Notes under the pieces: generated by a model
Database searches by the model: none
The model's input: only the letters and a program-made list of their open reading frames with translations
What the model was told of the DNA's origin: nothing
Program-made: the position numbers and the translations under genes
Shown here: piece by piece, positions 1 to 5,098 of the stretch
Layout: the number at the start of each line of letters is the position of its first letter
Position numbering within the stretch: the first letter of the stretch is position 1
DNA from: Parvularcula sp.
Lineage (GTDB): Bacteria > Pseudomonadota > Alphaproteobacteria > Caulobacterales > Parvularculaceae
DNA length: 5,862 nucleotides
Reading direction: 5' to 3'
Assembly (NCBI GenBank): GCA_003506635.1
Contig: DNZB01000003.1
Span: 660-6,521 of the forward strand

Positions 1-40
1 GCGGCCGACGGGGAACCTCCCGAACGAAGGAGAGAATTGG

Positions 41-709
41 ATGCGCAAGGCGTTACTTCTGGGCTCGCTCGCGATCTTTGCGGCGGCCTGCACGACGAAC
101 CCTTATACCGGCGATAAACGCGCCGGCCGGGTCGTGACTTCCGGCGCGGCAGGCGCGGCGGCGGGCGCGGCGGCGGGTGCGATCGGCGGCGCGATCGCCG
201 GCAAGCCGGGCAAGGGCGCGGCGATCGGCGCGATCGCGGGCGCCGTCATCGGCGGCGGCATCGGCGTTTATCAGGACCAGCAGCAAGCCAAACTGCGCGA
301 ACGCCTTCTCAACGCCGGCGTCCAGGTCCAGCGCGAGGGCGACAACATCCGCCTCATCATGCCGTCGGACATCACTTTCGATACGGCGCAGGCCGACATT
401 CAGGCCGGCTTTTACGAGACGCTGAATTCGGTCGCGATCGTCCTTGATGAATTCGACAAGACGACGGTGACCGTCGCCGGCCACGCCGACGCGCGCGGGT
501 CGGACAGCTACAATCTCGACCTCTCGCAGCGCCGCGCGCTTTCGGTGTCGAACTATCTCGCCTCGCAGGGCGTCAACCCGGCGCGCCTTAACGCCGTCGG
601 CTTTGGCGAAACCCGCCCGATCGGCGACAATGCGACGGCGGCGGGCCAGGCGGCGAACCGCCGCGTCGAAATCCTCATCGATCCGGTCGAAAGCCAGTTC
701 AACAGCTAA
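41..709 (+). CDS. OmpA-family peptidoglycan-binding lipoprotein with glycine zipper
   Basis: The 222-residue product is probably an outer-membrane lipoprotein that anchors the envelope to peptidoglycan, similar in layout to YiaD. A lipoprotein signal peptide ends at Cys17; the lipobox is AAAC, so the usual Leu at -3 is replaced by Ala. An Ala/Gly glycine-zipper region follows (about 34-76), then a charged linker and a C-terminal OmpA domain (about 105-215). The domain has the diagnostic GHADARG (147-153), LSQRRA (161-166), GFGETRP (187-193) and NRRVEIL (206-212) motifs. Asp150 and Arg165 are 15 residues apart, like the Asp/Arg pair that holds meso-diaminopimelate in characterised OmpA domains. 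The ATG start is set by AAGGAG at 27-32, eight bases upstream. The promoter lies outside the window or within the first few bases. A terminator follows 26 bases after the stop, so transcription probably ends here. The family call is secure; the exact partner is inferred. Confidence 0.95.
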   Translation: MRKALLLGSLAIFAAACTTNPYTGDKRAGRVVTSGAAGAAAGAAAGAIGGAIAGKPGKGAAIGAIAGAVIGGGIGVYQDQQQAKLRERLLNAGVQVQREGDNIRLIMPSDITFDTAQADIQAGFYETLNSVAIVLDEFDKTTVTVAGHADARGSDSYNLDLSQRRALSVSNYLASQGVNPARLNAVGFGETRPIGDNATAAGQAANRRVEILIDPVESQFNS

Positions 710-735
710 ACGGCTTTCAATCCTCAAGACGCGGA

Positions 736-766
736 CGCCCGGCTCCGGCCGGGCGTTTTCGTTTTC
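736..766 (+). terminator. Rho-independent terminator after the OmpA-family gene
   Basis: A perfect 8-bp stem (CGCCCGGC at 736-743 with GCCGGGCG at 748-755) closes a four-base TCCG loop and is followed by TTTTCGTTTTC. It begins 26 bases after the TAA of the lipoprotein gene. The T-rich tail is only on the plus-strand side, so it acts on rightward transcription. It separates the lipoprotein gene from the downstream cluster, which therefore needs its own promoter between about 767 and 888; I see no convincing -35/-10 pair there. Confidence 0.88.
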
Positions 767-868
767 AGGGATTGTTAACATCCGTCTACGGCGCGTTTCC
801 GGCGGCGCGCAGGCGCGCATTAAGCCTGTTGCAACGGCTCGCGCCTAAGCTTCTTCCTGCGCCGCGAA

Positions 869-899
869 AGAGGGTCGCGGCCGAAGCGATGAGCCAGGG
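869..899 (+). promoter_or_regulatory. competing ribosome binding sites for the EAL gene
   Basis: AGAGGG at 869-874 lies 14 bases before ATG 889, rather far. AGGG at 896-899 lies seven bases before the in-frame ATG at 907, an ideal spacing. The two starts differ by six residues and both precede the first membrane helix, so topology is unaffected. The TTG at 772 has AGGG only one base upstream and is disfavoured. Confidence 0.45.
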
Positions 900-1989
900 C
901 CCCGCGATGAATACGAATTTGCGCTCCTCCCGTTACGGATTCGGCGTTCACTTCGCCGCCGGGGTCACCAGCGCCGTGCTGCTGGCGGCGTCGGTGCTGC
1001 AAGGCATGCCGCCCGATATCGAATACGCGCTCGGCGCGGCGCTGCTCGTCGTGCTCATTCTCCATGCGCGCATGGGCTTTGCGCTGTCGCGCCTTGAAAC
1101 CGAATTCGAGATGATGCGCCGTCTGGTGAACCGCGCCGCGCCCGATGCGCCGGCCGCGCCGGGGGACCGGGCGGCCTTCGCGATCGCCTCGTCAGCCGAC
1201 GCCGGGGACCGCGCGACGCTGGCGCGCGTGCGCGACGCGATCGAATCGGGCCGCATCGAGCTTTATCTTCAGCCGATCGTCAGCCTGCCGCAGCGCAAGC
1301 CGCGCTATTTCGAGGCGTTTTCGCGCCTGCGCGAGGCTGACGGGCGCGTCCTGAAGCCGGCGGACTATCTTGAATCCGCCGAGCGCGCGAACCGCATCGG
1401 CGTCATCGACAACATGATCTTGATGCGCTGCATCCAGGCGCTCCGGGCCGAGCTTCGCCGCACGCCGCGGCTCGCCGTCTTCTGCAACCTGTCGCCGGCG
1501 ACGATCTACGACACCGACTTCTTCAATCAGCTGACGGACTATCTTGAAACCAACAGCGATCTCGCTGCGAACATCATCTTTGAATTCACCTATCCCGCGA
1601 TCCAGACCATGCACCCGAAGGTGCTTGAAAACCTCAACGCCATCGCGGCGAAGGGCTTCGTCTTCTCGATTGATCACGTCCATTCGATCGACCTTGACTG
1701 GGAAGGCTTGCGCGCCCGCAATTTCTGCTTCGCCAAGGCGCCGGCGGGGCTTCTCCTCGCGGCGAGCCGCGCGGACGAAGCGGCGCGCGCGCGCCTGCGC
1801 GCCTTCCGCAAGCGTCTCGCCGACGCCGGCGTCGACCTCATCGCCGAGAAGATCGAATTTGAAAACCACATGCCGGAGATCTTGAGCCTCGGCATCGATT
1901 ACGGCCAGGGCAATCTTTTCGGCCCCGCGCGCCGCGCCGATTTCTACCTCGGCGATCATGCGCCGAGGCCCGATCAGGCGGCGGCGTAA
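889..1989 (+). CDS. membrane-anchored EAL-domain protein, catalytic site degenerate
   Basis: From the ATG at 889 the product is 366 residues. Two hydrophobic helices (about 22-39 and 46-60) are followed by a short charged, possibly coiled segment (61-82), an Ala/Pro linker, and a cytoplasmic EAL domain (about 111-350). EAL domains hydrolyse or sense cyclic di-GMP. Retained catalytic-type residues are Glu142 (EAF instead of EAL), Asn200 (CNLSP), Glu232 (FEFT), Asp262, Lys283 (FAKAP), Glu320 (AEKIE) and Gln340 (YGQGNLFG). Changed positions are the second Asp of the DDFG motif, here His263 (IDHVH), and the Glu after EFT, here Tyr235. No GGDEF domain is present. It may be a c-di-GMP receptor or a weak phosphodiesterase; this is inference. 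The start is uncertain: ATG 907 has a better-spaced ribosome site, and an in-frame TTG at 772 would add 39 Arg/Ala-rich residues that look non-coding. The gap to the next gene is 42 bases, so co-transcription is plausible. Confidence 0.88.
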   Translation: MSQGPAMNTNLRSSRYGFGVHFAAGVTSAVLLAASVLQGMPPDIEYALGAALLVVLILHARMGFALSRLETEFEMMRRLVNRAAPDAPAAPGDRAAFAIASSADAGDRATLARVRDAIESGRIELYLQPIVSLPQRKPRYFEAFSRLREADGRVLKPADYLESAERANRIGVIDNMILMRCIQALRAELRRTPRLAVFCNLSPATIYDTDFFNQLTDYLETNSDLAANIIFEFTYPAIQTMHPKVLENLNAIAAKGFVFSIDHVHSIDLDWEGLRARNFCFAKAPAGLLLAASRADEAARARLRAFRKRLADAGVDLIAEKIEFENHMPEILSLGIDYGQGNLFGPARRADFYLGDHAPRPDQAAA

Positions 1990-2031
1990 AGACCTTGACC
2001 GGCGCCGGCAGGGAGCCATAGGCCTCGCGCC

Positions 2032-2886
2032 ATGGCGCCGCCCCTTTTCATCGCCGGACTTTCCGCGATCGCCGATCGCTATGACGCGCTCCTCTGCGAC
2101 GCGTGGGGCGTCATCCATGACGGCGTCAGGGTGTTTCCGGGCGTCGCTGAGGCTCTGATCGAATTCCGCCGCGCGCGCGGACCGGTCGTCGTCTTGACGA
2201 ACGCGCCGCGCCCGCGCGCGATCATTCCGGGGCAGCTTGACCGCCTTGGGCTGCCGCGCGCCGCTTATGACGGCGTCGTCACCTCGGGCGATGCGACGCG
2301 CGCGGCGATCGCGGCGATGGCGCCCGCCCCCGCATTCAAGCTCGGCCCGGAAAAGGACGACGGCCTTTATGATGGACTCGATATCGCCTTCGCGCCGCTC
2401 GACCGCGCAGGCTTCATCATCTGCACGGGGCTTTTTGACGATCAGCGCGACACGCCGGAAGATTATCGCGCATTGCTGGCGGAAGGCGCGGCGCGCGGGC
2501 TGCCGATGATCTGCGCCAATCCCGACATCGTCGTGAACTGGGGCGGACGGATGATCTGGTGCGCGGGCGCGCTTGCGGAAATCTATGAGCGCCTCGGCGC
2601 AAGGGTCATCTATGGCGGCAAGCCGCATGCGCCGATCTATGACGTCGCGATGGCGGAACTCGCCCGCGCCGCCGGCCGCGAGATCGCGAAGGACCGCACG
2701 CTTGTCATCGGCGACGGTCTCAAGACCGATATCGCCGGGGCGAACGCGCAAGGGATCGACGCGCTGTTGATCGCGGGCGAGGGCGGCGTGCACGAAGGCG
2801 GCGCCGGCGCTGATGCGATCGCCGCCGCGCTGAAGAAGGCTGGCGTCGCCGCCGCTTACGCCGCGACGGGGCTCCGATGGCGATAA
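2032..2886 (+). CDS. HAD superfamily class IIA hydrolase, TIGR01459 type
   Basis: The 284-residue protein has the full set of HAD motifs in order. Motif I is CDAWGVIHDG (22-31) with nucleophile Asp23. Motif II is VVLTNAPR (53-60) with Thr56. The motif III lysine is Lys197 in GGKPHAPIYD (195-204). Motif IV is VIGDGLKTDIAGA (225-237) with Asp228 and Asp233. The cap lies between motifs II and III, as in class IIA (NagD-like) enzymes. The usual second Asp of motif I (DxD, acid/base) is Trp25, a feature I recall for the TIGR01459 subfamily, whose substrate is not known to me. A phosphatase acting on a small phosphorylated metabolite is the family expectation. The stop overlaps the ribF start by 10 bases, suggesting translational coupling and a role near flavin nucleotide metabolism (inference). 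The start ATG is preceded by AGGGAG at 2010-2015, 16 bases away, and by a weak AGG at 2020-2022. The length is normal for the family. Confidence 0.9.
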   Translation: MAPPLFIAGLSAIADRYDALLCDAWGVIHDGVRVFPGVAEALIEFRRARGPVVVLTNAPRPRAIIPGQLDRLGLPRAAYDGVVTSGDATRAAIAAMAPAPAFKLGPEKDDGLYDGLDIAFAPLDRAGFIICTGLFDDQRDTPEDYRALLAEGAARGLPMICANPDIVVNWGGRMIWCAGALAEIYERLGARVIYGGKPHAPIYDVAMAELARAAGREIAKDRTLVIGDGLKTDIAGANAQGIDALLIAGEGGVHEGGAGADAIAAALKKAGVAAAYAATGLRWR

Positions 2887-3785
2887 GCGCGCGCTACGCT
2901 GCGGCGATCGGCAATTTCGACGGCGTCCATCGCGGGCACCGGTTCCTCGTCGAACGCACGATCGCGTTTGCGCGCGAAATCGGCGCCGCGCCGGCCGCCG
3001 TCGTTTTCAACCCGCATCCGCGCCGCTATTTCCGGCCTGACGATCCGCCCTTCCTGATCACCGCGCCGGCGGCGCGCGACGCTCTGCTGATCGAGGCGGG
3101 GGCCGCTGCGGTGCTGCCGCTGGCCTTCGACAAGGCGCTCGCGCGCCTTTCGCCGGAAGCCTTCGTGCAAGGCGTGCTGAAGGGGAGGCTAGGTCTTGCG
3201 GGCGTCGTCACCGGGGGCGATTTTCGTTTCGGGGCGGGCCGCGCCGGCGACGCAAGCGGTCTTTCCGCGCTTTGCGCCGCACACGGGCTTTCCTACCTTG
3301 CGGTCGAGCCGCTGGCCGATCCTCAGCATACGGAAAAAATCGGCTCGACGGCGGTGCGCGAGGCGATCCTCTCAGGCGCGATGGACCGCGCGGCGGCGAT
3401 GCTCGGCCGGCCCTGGCGCGTTGACGGCGTCGTCGGGCGTGGCCGCCAGATCGGGCGCACGCTCGGCTTTGCGACCGCCAATCTGACGCTCGGCGAGCTG
3501 ATTGAGCCGCGCCGCGCTGTTTATGCGGTGCGCGCCGTCGTCGGGGGGAGGCGCTTCGACGCGGTCGCCAATTTCGGCCGCAAGCCGACGGTCGGCGAGG
3601 TCGCGCCGCTGCTTGAAGTTCACCTGTTCGATTTCTCGGGCGACCTCTACGGCAGGACGATCGGCGTCGAGTTCATCGCTTTCCTGCGCGACGAACGCAA
3701 ATTCGACGGCCTTGACGCGCTGAAAACCCAGATCGCGGCGGATTGTCTGGCGGCGCGGCGCAAGCTTTCAGAAAATCCGGCCTGA
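2877..3785 (+). CDS. ribF: bifunctional riboflavin kinase / FAD synthetase RibF
   Basis: RibF makes FMN from riboflavin and ATP, then FAD from FMN and ATP, in the cytoplasm. The 302-residue product has both modules. The N-terminal adenylyltransferase shows GNFDGVHRGH (12-21), FNPHPRR (44-50), GGDFRFG (113-119) and STAVRE (157-162). The C-terminal kinase shows GRGRQIGRTLGFATANL (187-203), NFGRKPT (232-238), the catalytic-type Glu247 in LLEVHLFDF, DLYGR (256-260) and FLRDERKFDGLDAL (269-282). In the kinase PTAN motif the Pro is Ala199 (ATAN); the functional Thr and Asn are kept. The N-terminus before GNFDG is about ten residues shorter than many homologues. The ATG lies inside the end of the HAD gene with only a weak GGGG (2868-2871) ahead, consistent with translational coupling. 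No FMN riboswitch is visible upstream. Its 3' end overlaps the 3' end of the opposing lipoprotein gene by 18 bases. Confidence 0.97.
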   Translation: MAISARYAAAIGNFDGVHRGHRFLVERTIAFAREIGAAPAAVVFNPHPRRYFRPDDPPFLITAPAARDALLIEAGAAAVLPLAFDKALARLSPEAFVQGVLKGRLGLAGVVTGGDFRFGAGRAGDASGLSALCAAHGLSYLAVEPLADPQHTEKIGSTAVREAILSGAMDRAAAMLGRPWRVDGVVGRGRQIGRTLGFATANLTLGELIEPRRAVYAVRAVVGGRRFDAVANFGRKPTVGEVAPLLEVHLFDFSGDLYGRTIGVEFIAFLRDERKFDGLDALKTQIAADCLAARRKLSENPA

Positions 3786-4400
3786 GGCGCGCAAGGCCGC
3801 CTCGAACGCCTCGCGATCGGCGCGCGCCGCGGCGATCGCGGCCTCCAGCTTCGGCAGGTTCTGTTCAAGTCGCGCGATATCGCGGCGGCGATAGGCCGCT
3901 TCCTGCCGCGCGCCTTCGCGATCCTCATTGCTGATCGTCGATGACATGGCGCGCTTGTCGACGGCTTTGAGAAGGAATGAATGCTGGTCGAGCGCGTCAA
4001 GCGCCGCCTTGCGCGCGCGCTCGGCTTCCTGCTCCGCGCGCAAAAGCGCGTAAAGCCTTTCGCCGTCGGCGTAGCCGGCGAGAAACGCCGGTTCCGCTTC
4101 CGGCGCGCAGACCTTGTTATAGTCCTGGCCAAGGCGGCCTGCGTCGAAGCCGCCCGCCGGCGTGCAATAGGCGGCAAGACCTTCGCGGCGCGCCGCGGCG
4201 AACGCCGTGCGATCGACGGCAAAGCCCTGCGCGGCGCAAGCGCTCAGCCGGTTTTCGGAAACCTTCAGCGGCGCGCCTTCGCGGCCGTCCGCAAACCCGA
4301 GCGCCGCCCAATCCGCCGCCGCGCAATTGGCGCGCTTCATTCCGCCGGCGCATCCGGCGACGGCCGCCGCGGCCGCGAGTGCGATCAGCCCTCGAATCAT
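3768..4400 (-). CDS. DUF2799-type lipoprotein with C-terminal coiled coil
   Basis: The 210-residue product has a lipoprotein signal peptide with a good lipobox, VAGC, giving lipidated Cys17. Residues about 26-112 match the DUF2799 pattern: C26 followed by DW (30-31) and GFADGREG (35-42), C55, GF (59-60), D63, GLAAYC (74-79), GGFDAGRLGQDY (83-94), VC98 and FLAGYADG (106-113). Besides Cys17 there are four cysteines (26, 55, 79, 98), which could form disulfides in the periplasm. The C-terminal half is rich in Glu, Arg, Lys and Ala and probably coiled coil (about 117-140 and 165-205). The family function is unknown. GGAGG lies four bases before the ATG (about 4405-4409, minus strand). It follows the small secreted protein gene on the same strand after 95 bases containing a hairpin, so it may have its own promoter or receive read-through. 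Its last 18 bases overlap ribF antiparallel. Confidence 0.88.
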   Translation of the reverse strand: MIRGLIALAAAAAVAGCAGGMKRANCAAADWAALGFADGREGAPLKVSENRLSACAAQGFAVDRTAFAAARREGLAAYCTPAGGFDAGRLGQDYNKVCAPEAEPAFLAGYADGERLYALLRAEQEAERARKAALDALDQHSFLLKAVDKRAMSSTISNEDREGARQEAAYRRRDIARLEQNLPKLEAAIAAARADREAFEAALRASGRIF

Positions 4401-4446
4401 ACGCCCTCCGGCCCGGATAATCGCGCGCTTCAGGGCCGGAATGCAA

Positions 4447-4487
4447 GGCGGGACGCGAAAGGGGGGGAGTCCCCGCCGCGTCCCGCC
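4447..4487 (-). terminator. long stem-loop between the two minus-strand genes, possible terminator
   Basis: A perfect 11-bp inverted repeat (GGCGGGACGCG at 4447-4457, CGCGTCCCGCC at 4477-4487) encloses a second nested hairpin (GGGG at 4464-4467, AGT loop, CCCC at 4471-4474). On the minus strand it begins nine bases after the TAA of the secreted-protein gene. The bases after it on that strand (TTGCATT) are only mildly T-rich, so it is not a textbook intrinsic terminator. It could be a weak terminator, a barrier to 3' exonuclease decay, or an attenuator that lowers expression of the lipoprotein gene. The structure itself is clear; the role is inferred. Confidence 0.6.
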
Positions 4488-4495
4488 GGTTCGCC

Positions 4496-4906
4496 TTAGC
4501 GCAGTGCGCAGGCGAGAGGGCCGACGCGCACATTCGCGCCAGCCCGGACCGCGGGGAAATTCGCCGGGAACGGGTTGCCATTATCGACGCGGGTGTCGAA
4601 TTCGAGATCGCCGATGATGTCGCCGCTCGCGGCGTCGCGGATAAGGCGCATCGTGCCGACATTGACCGATCCGACCCGCACCGTCAGGAACTGACCGGCG
4701 GCCCAGCCAAGTCCCGGCGCGGCTTCGAACGAGGCGTCGAACTTGCGGCGTGCGCCGCGCTGCTCAAAGCGCGCCGAGATGCTGTGATCGGTCGCGCCCT
4801 CGGCGGTGCACTGGAGGCGAAGGCGTGTCGCGGTCTGCGCGGCGGCCGGCGCGGCGGCGGCAAAGCCCGCGGCAAGGATAAGGCCGGCGGCGATGAGGGT
4901 TTTCAT
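4496..4906 (-). CDS. small secreted protein, family not recognised
   Basis: From the ATG at 4906 the product is 136 residues. It has a classical signal peptide: Lys2, a hydrophobic Ala/Leu stretch (4-18), and a probable cleavage after Ala23 (AAA|QT). The mature part, about 113 residues, looks mostly beta-strand: alternating hydrophobic and polar residues (RLRLQC, FLTVRVGSVNVGTMRL, NVRVGPLAC) and few helix-like stretches. It has exactly two cysteines, Cys33 near the mature N-terminus and Cys133 three residues from the C-terminus, which could form a disulfide closing a small beta domain. I do not recognise the family and assign no function; it probably acts in the periplasm or outside the cell. 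An in-frame TTG at 4918 would add four residues but overlaps the GGAG ribosome site, so the ATG is preferred. The hairpin after its stop may separate it from the downstream lipoprotein gene. Confidence 0.8.
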   Translation of the reverse strand: MKTLIAAGLILAAGFAAAAPAAAQTATRLRLQCTAEGATDHSISARFEQRGARRKFDASFEAAPGLGWAAGQFLTVRVGSVNVGTMRLIRDAASGDIIGDLEFDTRVDNGNPFPANFPAVRAGANVRVGPLACALR

Positions 4907-4912
4907 GGGGGG

Positions 4913-4916
4913 CTCC
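4913..4916 (-). promoter_or_regulatory. ribosome binding site deciding the start of the small secreted protein
   Basis: On the minus strand GGAG is followed by six C residues and then ATG (4906-4904). This spacing is optimal and makes the ATG the start rather than the TTG whose first base is 4918, because that codon partly lies in the GGAG itself. Confidence 0.7.
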
Positions 4917-5085
4917 AAAGCGTTGACGGCCGGACCGATTTCCGCCGCTTGCCAAAATGAGACGGCCGGGCCCCCGCTTTTCTTCCCTTTCGATCACATT
5001 TCTGTCGGCAAGTTCATGCGCGCCGCCGACGCCGCATTTCCGCCACGAAAAATCGCTGACCTTCAGGGCGTGACATCGCGTATTC

Positions 5086-5091
5086 AAGGAG
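5086..5091 (+). promoter_or_regulatory. ribosome binding site of the Gly/Tyr-rich secreted protein
   Basis: AAGGAG is seven bases before the ATG at 5099, a near-perfect Shine-Dalgarno site. Together with the signal peptide that follows, it fixes the start of an open reading frame that has no stop in the window. Confidence 0.8.
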
Positions 5092-5098
5092 CCTTGCC

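Larger units (their letters stand above)
4907..5098. promoter_or_regulatory. divergent intergenic region, presumed promoters for both flanking genes
   Basis: These 192 bases separate two genes read outward and should hold both promoters. A pyrimidine-rich, less GC-rich stretch runs from about 4976 to 5008, and AAAAA occurs at about 5048-5052, unlike the coding sequence around them. GACGGCCGG occurs twice (4925-4933 and 4961-4969), 36 bases apart. I see no -35/-10 pair that I would defend on either strand, so the promoter role rests on gene arrangement. Confidence 0.4.

Noticed and set aside
12..37. GGAAC at 12-16 as an EcfG-type general stress promoter -35 element
   Set aside because: No CGTT -10 element occurs at the required spacing, and the -10 would fall at or beyond the ribosome binding site.
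773..780. Palindrome TGTTAACA as a regulator or CtrA-like site
   Set aside because: The symmetry does not extend beyond eight bases, there is no second half-site at CtrA spacing, and an isolated 8-mer is weak evidence.
53..820. Minus-strand open frame of 255 codons opposite the OmpA-family gene
   Set aside because: It lies across the lipoprotein gene and its terminator, is Arg/Ala-rich without motifs, and is explained by high GC content.
772..888. N-terminal extension of the EAL protein from a TTG codon
   Set aside because: It starts five bases after the terminator tail with a badly spaced ribosome site, and it adds an Arg/Ala-rich stretch ahead of the membrane helices that looks non-coding.
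1999..2008. Palindrome CCGGCGCCGG between the EAL and HAD genes
   Set aside because: It is a short self-complementary GC word with no usable loop and no T tract, so it is not supported as a terminator.
1192..2793. Minus-strand open frame of 533 codons opposite the EAL and HAD genes
   Set aside because: It is antisense to two genes with clear family motifs. Its Arg/Asp/Ala-rich sequence has no recognisable domain, as expected from the mirror frame of GC-rich codons.
3977..4499. Several plus-strand frames opposite the DUF2799 lipoprotein gene
   Set aside because: They are Arg/Pro-rich mirror frames of a gene with a lipobox, a ribosome site and a recognisable cysteine pattern.
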